A stretch of DNA of 64,000 nucleotides from Amborella trichopoda (Eukaryota > Streptophyta > Magnoliopsida > Amborellales > Amborellaceae): positions 3,617,309-3,681,308 of the forward strand of contig NW_006499617.1 of assembly GCF_000471905.2 (NCBI RefSeq). The letters are read 5' to 3'. Position 1 is the first letter of the stretch, and every line of letters starts with the position of its first letter. The translations under genes were made by a program, and so were the position numbers. A model generated the notes under the pieces. It did no database searches. It was not told the DNA's origin and saw only the letters and a list, made by a program, of their open reading frames with translations. Positions 23,387-33,399 of the stretch are shown here, in pieces.

Positions 23387-24031
23387 TCAGTACAAATTGT
23401 CAACTTTAGTACTAGACACCAAAGCTCTAGAATGCTTCCCAATGGTAACCCGACCAGACCTGAACCTTATTTCATAACCCTTGTCGTCTAGCTTAAGGAC
23501 AAAAATCAAATTGCGCCTCATATTAGGCGTATACAATGTATCAGTCAATAAGAGATTTGTTCCTCTTGGTAAATATAGCTTGAAAGTACCAACACCTAGT
23601 ACATCGTAATATGTATCATTTCTCATATAAATTTGCTGGTTATTGGCTGCAATCTCTTCCAATTCTGTGAATCTGTCCTTAGTCCTCAAGACATGTCGAG
23701 TGGAGGCTGAGTCGACCCACCAATTTCTCAAGTCATGATCGGTAACTATTAATTCTAGAACTACGCAAATCAAGGCATTTATCTTATTTTGATTATTTCG
23801 AGTAGGATTGTTATTTTGGTTCCTATTTTTATTTTTCAGCTTACGACAATTAAACTTGATGGGCCCAATTTCGTTACAATAAAAATAGGTCTTCTCAACC
23901 TTATTTTTTTTATTTTTAAAATTTCTCTCATTTTCCTTATATCTATTATTTTTCTGATAATTGAAAGGTTTCTTGGGGATCTGAAAAGATGAACTTTGGG
24001 CAAAGTGGAGCTCATTTGACTTCTTCTTCAT
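23387..24031 (-). pseudogene. copia zinc knuckle, protease and GAG-pre-integrase region
   Basis: The region has a remnant CCHC-type knuckle (near CNEIGPIKFNCRK) in a lysine- and asparagine-rich context. The aspartic protease start follows as WWVDSASTRHV, then a GAG-pre-integrase-like block (LYTPNMRRNLIFVLKL). This is the expected order for copia gag-pol. Confidence 0.8.
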
Positions 24032-24070
24032 TCTTCTCTCAGCTTCAATACTAAGATGTATGGGAAGATT

Positions 24071-24622
24071 TCACATGGTTATCCCTTGTGCAGAATGGTT
24101 CAATGCAATTACAATAGACTCCCAAGATGGAGGGAGACTGTTAAGGACAATGGACACTTGCATGCGATCAGGGACTGGATTCCCAGCTACGGCAAGGTCC
24201 TTTGTGAGCACTGTCATTTTATTGACATGCTCGATCACTGAGTCTGTTTCTTTCATTTTGCAAGTATTGTATTTTTCTAACAACAATTGCACATGGGTAT
24301 CAGAAGTGGTTTTATACTTTTCAGATAGGACGCCCATCATACTTTGAGCTGTGATGTAATCCTCAAAGACTCTAATTAAATCACCTTCCATAAAGCTCAA
24401 CATAGTAATCCTAGCTACTTTGTCATCTTCTAACCATTTTTCAAGTCTCCTTCTGGCTTGACCATTGGCATTAGGCTCTAAAACTGGTGGTTATGTTTCT
24501 AGGACAAAATCTACCCTATCTTGAAAAAGAATATATCCAATTTTTCTTTTCCATATAAAAAAATTGGTCCCATTGAGTTTTTTAAGTTTGGATAGTTCTG
24601 ACATGACTAGCTTGGATACCAT
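24071..24622 (-). pseudogene. copia gag (UBN2-like) region
   Basis: The gag frame appears to begin at the ATG at 24622 (minus). It includes the alpha-helical UBN2-type gag segment around EKYKTTSDTHVQLLLEKYNT and VLNSLPPSWESI, characteristic of plant copia gag. Broken. Confidence 0.8.
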
Positions 24623-25950
24623 TTTAAATTTTTAGATAATACCTAGAAGTTCAAAAAAAAATTAATTGTGTTTTAAGAAAGGGTTGTCTGCTAGTTAACT
24701 CAATAGGTTTGCCGATTCTCAGTGAGCTAAGACCTAAAAAAAAAAAATTCTCGAACAGTTTATGTTCACACTGCTATGATGCAACAAAAAATTAATAAAG
24801 TAAGCAACAACTACTTTATGTAAAATCTTGCATAAAAATAAGTTTCATAAATATATGAATATGTTTTAGCACAAGAGAGAGAGTCTACAATGATATTTTG
24901 ATATTTTCAACAAAAATATGGCATTACATAATCATAGAAATAATGAATTCACAAAATCAAGATCATAAAATTTTCTAACTTAAAAAGACCTAAGCATAGG
25001 ATAATTATGCAATGCAATGACAATTATTATGCAAATAAAATATGTAGTAAATCTCTAAATTATAAGCCACAAAAAAAAATGCATGCAATTGATATAACAA
25101 CCTTTACTTGTATAGTTGTTGTGTGCATAACAATTTTCAATAATCCAATAAAATTATGCACTAATTTTCAGTAATAAAATATGGAAGAAAGAAATGTGGA
25201 AGTCAACTTATTTTCAGCAATTATGTGTGTCTTTATCTTTCTCTCTCTAAAATTTCAGTAACCTTTTATTTATTTATTTATTTATTTATTTTTATTTTTA
25301 TAACCATCAACAACGATTTCTATTGAAAAAGTTCGCCTCAAAAAAAAATATTGGTTACACAGTGGCACAAAAAAAAAAAATTCAGCATTAAAAAAAAATG
25401 TTACCTTGATGATGAGCAATAACTATAGGCCAAGAGAGAATAAAAAGTATGTGATTTGCTTCTCTCTACCTTTCGATAGAAATCTCCTATTTACAAAGTG
25501 CGTATATCAAAAGTGCAGATGGTTTAAGTCAAAGTGCGTCTACTTTTGTTGCTTTAACAAAGTACGCCTATTAACTTGCAAAAGGTATAATAATTTATGA
25601 GAGAAAATAGCAATATATTGATCTCAAAGGATTTCAGCTAATTTTTACAACAATAAGATAAACCCAACAATGGAACAATTATCTTAGAGATAATAACGAA
25701 TAAATAGTAAATTGACCACGGCTTATGAAATCAACTTTCTCAGAGATGACAAATTTCAACTGAGTAAATAGAGAATTGATAAAAAGAAAATTTAAGAGAG
25801 ATATTGTTCAATAAAATACAAACTTACAGGAAACCAAATAATCGATTTCGATCATGGGACTTGTGGGTTATGAGCAAGAATTAAATAAAAAATAAATAAA
25901 TGAATAATGAAAGTTGGGAACGGTAGGTTACAATCCCACCACGCTTCCAC
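24623..25950 (-). other. Untranslated leader of the copia element
   Basis: About 1.3 kb lies between the primer site and gag. It is AT-rich and contains an (ATTT)n microsatellite at about 25265-25298 and several A-runs. No gene is seen. A leader this long is more than most copia elements carry. Confidence 0.6.
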
Positions 25951-25955
25951 AACCT

Positions 25956-25967
25956 GCTTTGATACCA
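25956..25967 (-). promoter_or_regulatory. copia primer-binding site, initiator tRNA-Met
   Basis: On the minus strand TGGTATCAAAGC, followed by AGGTT, lies one base inside the 5' LTR. This is the usual site for initiator tRNA-Met in plant copia elements, with one base changed. Confidence 0.85.
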
Positions 25968-25968
25968 A

Positions 25969-26343
25969 TGTTGAAAAACTTGAGGGAAAAGATGGACGTA
26001 CTCTTAGGATTAGGGGTAGTGTCGTGAGACTATTGATCGCAAGGATCAGGCTTTTACCAGAACTCTGAAAACTCTGTAAATTTCTATGTACCTCTCCATA
26101 GCCATGAAACCCTTCTTAAAGGCGGATGGAGGAGGCCGTTCTCCAACGCTCGGCTTCCTCCTGAAATCTCTAAGAAATCGTAGCCCTCTAATCCTGGGAA
26201 GATAGTTACTTTCTAGCTGTTAGATAGCGACACTTTTTCTCTTTAAAAAGTTTTAGTGACCTTTTTTAGTGATAAGTATTAAATTATAAGAGAGAGAAAT
26301 ATTGCACGTTTAAAGGTCTCATAGCCACACATACGTACCAATA
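25969..26343 (-). repeat. 5' LTR of the copia element (right in the window)
   Basis: Begins TGTTGAAAAACTTGAGG and ends ACCAATA on the plus strand, followed by the target-site duplicate GATAT. It is slightly longer than the left LTR because of indels. Confidence 0.88.
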
Positions 26344-26369
26344 GATATAATTTACCTTTAGTGCGAGGT

Positions 26370-26830
26370 GGTTACAATTCCTTCCAACCATTTGATGTGA
26401 AATTTGATGTAACCATTTGATGTAAAATTTGATAGCTTGGATATATCACAAAGTTCGAAAAAATTTCTTTTGAAGTTTGAGCTTAGTCAATGGAATAATT
26501 GCAGCCACCCAATTTCACATCCAATGGTCAAGAATAATATGACCACTCTGTGTTAAAAGTAAATGATCTCATTTTATACTTTCCCAAAATTTAAAGCTTC
26601 AAAAATAGTATAGAGCGAGTATATCTATAAATATTTGAAAATTAATTACCAGCTGAGATAATACATTACAAGATGCACTATTTCTCAAACTTGAAATCCA
26701 TCTATACATGTCGAAGTGGTCGAGACTTTGAGGATTTTTCGACATTGAAATAACCTCTTCCACTGATTTTTTGAGGTAAATCCTTAATTTTTTGTTTAGG
26801 ACCTCAACCTTATATAAACTTTTTCTTTTA
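26370..26830. mobile_element. MITE, family member with copies at 18740 and 31008
   Basis: Its right half (about 26580-26830) aligns with the right half of 31008-31362. Shared text includes AGCTTCAAAAATA.T.TAGA, CTTGAAATC.AT, TTTGAGGAT.TTT and a common end CTTATATAAACTTTT. The left half has a near-direct duplication AACCATTTGATGT.AAATTTGAT (about 26390-26432) and an inverted match to it at about 26499-26520. Left border uncertain; no coding capacity. Confidence 0.5.
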
Positions 26831-26953
26831 ATATTTTTATTTAGTATTATTTAACAAGGGAAACTATACATTTTTTTTTTCTTTTTTTTCTTTTGTTCAC
26901 TTGGATAATAAATAAACCCAATATTCATTCGTCTCGTTGGTGCGTGCACTTAC

Positions 26954-27212
26954 GAGGGCTAGGAATGGGTTGGACATGGGGTGGTCTGGTCCTTGTTCAC
27001 ATAGGGCCAATCTGGGATGGACACGACCGCATAGATTTAGGCTAGGACAAAAATAATCACAGAAAAAAAAAAAAAGGAAAAATAAAGGTTAGACTTGGCC
27101 AACGCTATCATGACCCGGCCTCAGGCTATGGGCCACATTTTGTATCCAGGTCCGTGTTTTTTCTTAGGATCTGACAATCCAGACTGGGCTGCCAGGCCCA
27201 TTGCTAGTCCTA
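26954..27212. mobile_element. hAT-like MITE
   Basis: The 259-bp stretch begins GAGGGCTAGGAATGGGTTGG and ends with sequence that reads from the other strand TAGGACTAGCAATGGGCCTGG in sections. These are the TIRs of the common plant hAT MITE type (TAGGGCTGGCAATGGG). The interior is GC-richer than the surroundings. A clean 8-bp target-site duplication is not visible, so the copy is old or its borders have shifted. Confidence 0.6.
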
Positions 27213-27291
27213 TGTGCAATTGGTGAGTAATATAACCTTGGTTCTCCAATAAATTTATTCAAAAATAAAATAAAATTAATCTCATGTCCTT

Positions 27292-27716
27292 TTTTATTAT
27301 TGTTTTAAAAATACCATGGTTCTGTTTATCGAGAGGTCAGTTCAGATCTTCAAGTTCCGCACTCGCCTGTTTTGCAGACCGGTTCAGAACTTTGAGCTTT
27401 CGTCAAAAATTAAGTCTTACCAATTCAGCCCCAACTCAATAAAAGAAAATTAATGTAAATATCTTTTTTTTGTTATTTTAGTATTTTATATTGAAAAATA
27501 AAAGAAAACTAATGTAAATATTTTTTTTTTTGTTATTTTAGTATTTTATCTCATATCTTTCTTCTTTTCTTTTTTTTCAAAATACCGTGGTTCTGTTTAT
27601 GGAGAGGTCGGTTCAGAACTTCAAGTACCACACCCCGCAATTTTGTAAACCTGTTCGGAACTTTGAGCTTTCGTCAAAAATTAAGTCGTACCAATTCAAG
27701 CCCAACTCACATTCAG
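27292..27716. repeat. Tandem duplication with a smaller duplication nested in it
   Basis: A block containing ATACCATGGTTCTGTTTAT, GAGGTC.GTTCAGA.CTTCAAGT and ACTTTGAGCTTTCGTCAAAA occurs at about 27310-27440 and again at about 27583-27716. Between them a unit AAAAGAAAA.TAATGTAAATAT, T-run, GTTATTTTAGTATTTTAT occurs twice (about 27441-27490 and 27499-27550). No coding function seen. Confidence 0.75.
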
Positions 27717-28230
27717 TAAGAAAATAAAGTGTTAACCAATTTCGAACTTGATATTCAGAATCCATGTCTCAAAATTCTCATTCACAAAGAAAAAAAATTA
27801 CAAATTGAAGTTGGGAACTGGAAATGTTTTTAAAATATAAAAAATTAAAAAATTGACATGTACATAAAATATAAAATATACCAGACATTTCTTTAACACC
27901 ACAAAAATAAAAGGTTACATTTCCACATTAAGAAAAAGCAAAAGCTATTCGCATACAATATACTGCATGAAAAAGTTTACATAGAGTGTTAACTTGTGCT
28001 GTAGAAGCGAGTGAGCACTTCATCAAAATTTGTTATTAGGACACTAAAAAACCCTCCAATGGATTGTCGCGACCTCGAGATACATATGCATGAACATGAA
28101 AGAACCGGATTTCAAATCTTAAAGGTAGTATCTTGCAACACATTATCTACCCCATTCATTTTCAAGATTTTTAAGTATTTATGGAACTACTTGATCTACA
28201 CCAATTTTGAAGTTACAAGTTTTACAATTG
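27717..28230. other. No recognisable gene
   Basis: AT-rich sequence with no coding or repeat signature that I can name. Confidence 0.4.
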
Positions 28231-28448
28231 AGATTGTTTATAAAGAGACCATTTATCTTTCATACATAGAGGTCACAATCATTTCTACTCATTAAATGTC
28301 TAATTCGATGGCTTGGGGTAATTCACGAAGTCAAATATATATATATTTTTTTGGAACTTTGTGTACAACCACCTATTTTAAAATTTAAAAGACAAGAATG
28401 ATTGTGACCTCCAAATACAAAAGATAAATTATCTCTTTGTAGACAATC
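28231..28448. repeat. Inverted repeat (fold-back), arms about 55 bp
   Basis: Arm 1 (28231-28284) contains AGATTGTTTATAAAGAGA and AGAGGTCACAATCATTT. Arm 2 (28394-28448) is its near inverse complement (AATGATTGTGACCTCC ... TCTCTTTGTAGACAATC). The arms match at about four bases in five and are separated by about 110 bases that include a (TA)n run. Likely a MITE remnant. Confidence 0.65.
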
Positions 28449-30194
28449 CCTTTATAATTATGGATAGAAACAAATTTTTAAGCCAAAAAATTCCAACATC
28501 AAAACTGCAGCTTCGGATAGGGTTTGAATATTTTTGTTACTCGAAATATTGGAAACTACTGTGTTAAGGAGATTCGATGAATGTCATTAATTGGTGTAAT
28601 AAGGTGCAAAGAATTTCAAAGGGACTTTGACCTTTTTGGTTGATGGAATCTATGACGGTCTAGTTTATACATGTCTATAGGGAAGCTAATACTTTGACAG
28701 ACTTCCTTGCCGGATCTTTCTGTTTTAGATGATGTCCAATCAATAGAATTTATAACATTTGCCAAAAAAGAAAAAAAAGTTGGGAGCCCTCTATAAACTA
28801 TATACCGCACCTCGTATGCCCTACATAATAGACTTGGTCATTAAAATTATAAATGAAATCCTTTATATGGTTTTTAAATTCTGGGAAATTGGGTATTTGC
28901 ATTAGATAAAGGGCAACCCAAATATAAGATTTTCTTTGTAATTAAAAGTCAGAACATTGATCAACTTTTCCTACCAAAAATTATTAAATTACGGGAGCTT
29001 TTTGATAGTGCGTGAGATTTAAAATTATCAAAAGTGGCAATGATATGACCCTTGCATAATCACAACAGGGGAACGGCATAATTTAGCAAAATAATTATAT
29101 ATGATAAAAGAACCACATAATTCAGAAAAACAATTATCTATGACCAATTTTTTCTTGCCATCTCTTTTGCTTCGCAATTATGTGATTTTCTTTTGTCACC
29201 CCACCCTTTGATTTAGAAGTGATTGTCCTTATGTTCATTGAAAAAGATAGTATGGTATTTATTGGTCCTCCTTTTTCTTTCTTGGAGGAAATTGATTAAT
29301 TCAGTTTCAAAAGGCAAGGTCATTTGTTGTCTTGTCTTGTGTTTATTGTCAGGCAGAAAAAGAAAAGACGGTGCGTGGTGGGTCATTGTTTAAAGAATCT
29401 CTTCTTGCCCAAGGATATTCTACGCTCGCAGGTGTAAAATGTTTATTTACTCCCTCGTGTAGAACCCACTTAGAGTCAGTTTTAGGACCCCAAATTTAGG
29501 GGATTAACCCCTTCGACCTACACATTAATCTCAATAAAAACAAAAATAAATCTAATTGTAACCTCTATGCACTTGAAAAAATATTGTATCGAGATTGAAT
29601 ACAGACCATCCAATTTTTAGATGGTAAGATATGTTAGAAAATTCAATTTTTTTTTTTTTTTTAATAATCATCTAGTAATTCTTAAAAGGTTTTCAAAATT
29701 TCATATCGAAAAAACCTCCCAAATGGGTTTTCTGTAAGTGAGAATACAAATAAATTATGCTCCAAGCATAACATACGTTATTTGTTTTTCAGGTATTTGG
29801 CACATAATGGTCGATTCATAGAGAGAGGGAAGTGATAGGCACAGGTCGCTTGCAACTTGTACACGTTCATAGCACCTTCCTCTTCATACCAAATAACCTT
29901 CCAACTTTCATAAAGATGTATTCATGCGTGAAGGGGACCTTTCTCTTCATACCAAAGAACCTTCCAACTTTGATAAAGATGTATTCATGCGTGAAGGGGA
30001 GAGGTACGCTTCCTAAATATATGATAATACCTAGAGAAATTGGGCAGCTTTTTTAGTCATGTTTTCCTTTTTCAATTTTGAATGCATGCCTAGTCTACCA
30101 TGGAATATGTCCTGATTAATTTTGGGCCTTTGGTTTATGTAGTTGATTCTTGGGACATTATCAAAAACATACTTTTATTTTCTCATTATCGGAA
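28449..30194. other. No recognisable gene; one 63-bp tandem duplication
   Basis: AT-rich intergenic sequence. The only structure I can support is a 63-base tandem duplication at about 29879-30000, with units starting TCTTCATACCAAA at 29881 and 29944. It keeps one frame open across both copies, but that frame has no ATG start and no known family. Confidence 0.5.
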
Positions 30195-31008
30195 ATAAAC
30201 CTCATATTTTCTTAAATCTCATCCATGCTTTTTTTTTTCAATTTTCGGGTTTGTGACCAAAGTAGTATTCACGATAGTCTTATGACCATGAGCTTTTGAG
30301 GCATAACGGCACTTAAACTACCGGGATGGTCTTTAAGAGGATCAAGGTACTTAAATGACAGTGATGGTTTCCTAACTGAGAGGATGATCATGAGTTGGAG
30401 CAATGGAGAAGAGGGAGTGAGAGAGGTTTTCTTACTTGTTCTTAGCTGTGAAGAGTATTTGTGTACTTGGAGCGAGTGTTTTTGTATTTGGTTTTTGTAG
30501 AGAGACAGAGTGGTTCTGAACCGTGAAAGAAAGAGTAGTTTTCCACTTAGAGTGTATTTTTAGAGAGAGAGAGAGAGAGAGGGGGATGACGGGTTGGAGT
30601 TTCCTGTATTAAAGAGATTGTAAAAGGAAAGAGGCAGGAATAAATAGGAAAATAGGGGAGCAAAAGCCTTCTTCCCAGATGGGCCTCAAACTATGAAACA
30701 AGTCTGACCCTCAAACTCCTCACTTCCACTTTCTCTCACTTCCGCCCTCTTTGGCTCTAATAATCACCGAGACTACCCTTTCCTCTTGCCCCTTCGATTA
30801 TCTCGGTCACCTAAGTACCATGATCTTCTTAAAAACCATCACCGTAGTTTAAGTGCTATCATGCTTCAAAAGCCCATCACTATCACAATATTGAGTTTAC
30901 CGTGATGTCTTTACCATCTTAAGACTGTCGTAAAGGTTATTTTGGTCACAACACACCAAAAATTGAAGAAAAAAAGACATAGATGAGGTTTAAAAATAAG
31001 ATGTGGTT
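30195..31008. mobile_element. Fold-back DNA element with long inverted arms
   Basis: Left arm 30195-30366 and right arm about 30805-31008 are inverse complements over most of their length. Shared words include CTCATCCATG, GTGACCAAAGTAG, ACGATAGTCTTA, GCTTTTGAGGCAT, GCACTTAAACTAC and AAGGTACTTA. The 440-bp interior is unrelated to the arms and holds a (GA)n run (about 30557-30580). The long TIRs suggest a Mutator-like non-autonomous element, but no transposase or clear target-site duplication is seen. Its right edge abuts the MITE at 31008. Confidence 0.65.
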
Positions 31009-31362
31009 TTTATAGAGCCTAGGCTCTAAACCATCAAATTAGAGCCTTCCTTCAAATAGTGTCGAGAAATGTGGTTTCAATACATTAAATCTTTGTGGTA
31101 ACCTTAAAATATATTTTCATCTTTATTTGTAAAGTTACAAGCTTCAAAAATAATGTAGATCGACATATCTATGAAAACTTGAAATCTTGAAATACATTAT
31201 TTCCAAAACTTGAAATCTATTTTTTTCTCATATCCATGCATCTTGATGTTGAGATGATCAATTTGAGGATATTTGGGCATTAAAAAAACTTCTTCTATTG
31301 AAATTTTTGAATTAGGCTCTAATTTGATTGTTCAGAGCCTCGGCTCTATATAAACTTTTCCC
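31008..31362. mobile_element. MITE with about 40-bp TIRs
   Basis: The left end reads TTTATAGAGCCTAGGCTCTA then AACCATCAAATTAGAGCC. The right end, on the other strand, reads TTTATATAGAGCCGAGGCTC then TGAACAATCAAATTAGAGCC. The arms match at nearly nine bases in ten. Possible 9-bp duplicates AAAAATAAG/AAAAAAATA flank it loosely, which would hint at a Mutator-type element. It is the best-preserved member of a three-copy local family. Confidence 0.65.
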
Positions 31363-31742
31363 TTAAAAAAATATAGGGTTTATTTTCGATAATGAAAAAA
31401 AAAAAGGTATATTTTTAATAATTTCGGTTGATTCTTTTATCCTCCACGTTTTTTTGGTCCACTCTTTGCTCTTTTATTCTAATTCTTGTCTAGTTTTATT
31501 CAATCTTGAATTTTTCCTTGTTTATTTTTACAAATCTAAAAAAACCAAAGGCTTATGATCCCTGGCATGGATGCAATTATTCGTACGCTTTAACAACAAG
31601 AATAATGGTAGAACGGTCTATACGATGTGAACGCTTTTAGGGTGCATAAGCATTCTCCAATAGCTCATATGGAACCTAGCTTATACAAGTGCCACAAATG
31701 AACTTTATTTACTAATTATTATAAATATTTTAATGTTAAACC

Positions 31743-32237
31743 AGTGTTCAAAAAACTCACTAGGTCGAACCACACCCAGCCAGGTTACTCAAAACTAGCC
31801 ACTAGCCATGGCTTGTTTTGCCTGATTTGGGTGGTCAAGTCATGAACTTTAAAAAAAATTCAAAAACACTTTTTATTTCTTAAATCTGATCTTAATATAT
31901 TTTTAAATGTCTTCTATCATTTTGGAAAAGATTGAGAAGTATTATGGCCAAAAATATTTATTTTTACATTTTTTTCATTTTTTCTAGATTATTTCTAAAA
32001 TTCCCCCTACACAAATTGATTTTTCAAAATCCATTTTTAATTACTTATTAAATCTCATTTGGATTTATTTTTGAATTATACTTTAAATATACTTTTCATA
32101 TTTTTTGGTAATTTTTGAGATTTGTTTTAAAAATTTCAACACTTTGTGTTCTGGGGCCGGTTACCCGGATTGGCTCGGGGTTACCTGGACGAGGCCATGG
32201 CTTGGTTCCATTACCGGGTTGTGTTTTCTAAACGTTT
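31743..32237. mobile_element. Possible degraded hAT-like MITE
   Basis: The left end CAGTGTTCAAAAAACTCACTAGGTCG resembles a common plant hAT MITE start when read in sections. The right end near TTTTCTAAACGTTTTATGAAAC is a partial inverse match. Flanks TGTTAAAC and TATGAAAC agree at six of eight bases. The interior is T-rich. The call rests on weak end similarity. Confidence 0.35.
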
Positions 32238-32850
32238 TATGAAACTTTTGGGTTCGTGTATCTGGCGCATCCAAAAAATAAATAAAGAAAATAAAAAAAT
32301 AAAAAACCAAATCGATTTGCAGTCTCCCGATCATCGCATATCTATACTATAAAGCGCGAGCGGTCCTGGAAGCCCACACGTCGCCACTGTTCAGCTTCGG
32401 TGCTCAAGGAGTTCCGTAACATCATCTATTAAGCTCTTTTAAAAGGTAACTGTGCTCTTGTAGGTTTAAAATATTATAGTGAGACTGTACGTATTTTGCA
32501 GCGAATTTTTTTTTTTTTTTAATTGTATGTCAGCTTTTTAATATGAAAAGTGCTATTATCTTCTTCGTTGCTAGATCTTGAATTATTGGCATCAGATGTG
32601 AGATCCAAATCAATAGTGTGTGCCATGCGGTGCACCTAAATCAAATGCTATTCTTCTATAAGAAGTTGGGCGTCGTTTGCATTCTGCCATTCTGTGTCCT
32701 TCCGCTTCTTCGAGCCCTCTGCATCTTCTTCCCATTAGTGATATTTCTGCTTTTTATCCATCCTTCTACCACCTACACCCGCTCTTTCTCTCTCAGCACA
32801 GCAACTTCCTATGATTCTTAGGGTTTTTATGATGACTTGTCTGAGGGCTT
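32238..32850. other. No gene recognised; possible Helitron-like start near 32339
   Basis: TCTATACTATAAAGCG (from about 32341) resembles the TC... start of plant Helitrons, but the 3' hairpin and CTRR end are not visible. A pyrimidine-rich stretch with AATAGTG and CTCTTTCTCTC words runs up to the assembly gap. No convincing coding frame. Confidence 0.25.
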
Positions 32851-33399
32851 NNNNNNNNNNNNNNNNNNNNNNNNNNNNNNNNNNNNNNNNNNNNNNNNNN
32901 NNNNNNNNNNNNNNNNNNNNNNNNNNNNNNNNNNNNNNNNNNNNNNNNNNNNNNNNNNNNNNNNNNNNNNNNNNNNNNNNNNNNNNNNNNNNNNNNNNNN
33001 NNNNNNNNNNNNNNNNNNNNNNNNNNNNNNNNNNNNNNNNNNNNNNNNNNNNNNNNNNNNNNNNNNNNNNNNNNNNNNNNNNNNNNNNNNNNNNNNNNNN
33101 NNNNNNNNNNNNNNNNNNNNNNNNNNNNNNNNNNNNNNNNNNNNNNNNNNNNNNNNNNNNNNNNNNNNNNNNNNNNNNNNNNNNNNNNNNNNNNNNNNNN
33201 NNNNNNNNNNNNNNNNNNNNNNNNNNNNNNNNNNNNNNNNNNNNNNNNNNNNNNNNNNNNNNNNNNNNNNNNNNNNNNNNNNNNNNNNNNNNNNNNNNNN
33301 NNNNNNNNNNNNNNNNNNNNNNNNNNNNNNNNNNNNNNNNNNNNNNNNNNNNNNNNNNNNNNNNNNNNNNNNNNNNNNNNNNNNNNNNNNNNNNNNNNN
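32851..33399. other. Assembly gap (549 N)
   Basis: Unknown bases. The gap lies exactly at the left edge of the pararetrovirus cluster, so the junction of virus and host on this side is not visible, and long frames through it are meaningless. Confidence 1.

Larger units (their letters stand above)
20212..26343 (-). mobile_element. Ty1/copia retrotransposon, old and broken
   Basis: A copia element on the minus strand, about 6.1 kb. It has two LTRs (20212-20561 and 25969-26343), a Met-tRNA primer site beside the right LTR, and a purine tract beside the left LTR. The 5-bp direct repeat GATAT stands at both outer edges (20207-20211 and 26344-26348). Internal order, read on the minus strand, is gag, protease, integrase, reverse transcriptase and RNase H, which is diagnostic for Ty1/copia. 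The LTRs differ at well over a tenth of positions and by small gaps, so the insertion is likely many million years old. The coding part is interrupted by roughly ten breaks and the element is not functional. Confidence 0.92.

Noticed and set aside
29832-30056. 74-codon frame with a 21-residue internal repeat
   Set aside because: The repeat comes from a DNA duplication of 63 bases, which is a multiple of three; no ATG start and no known family.
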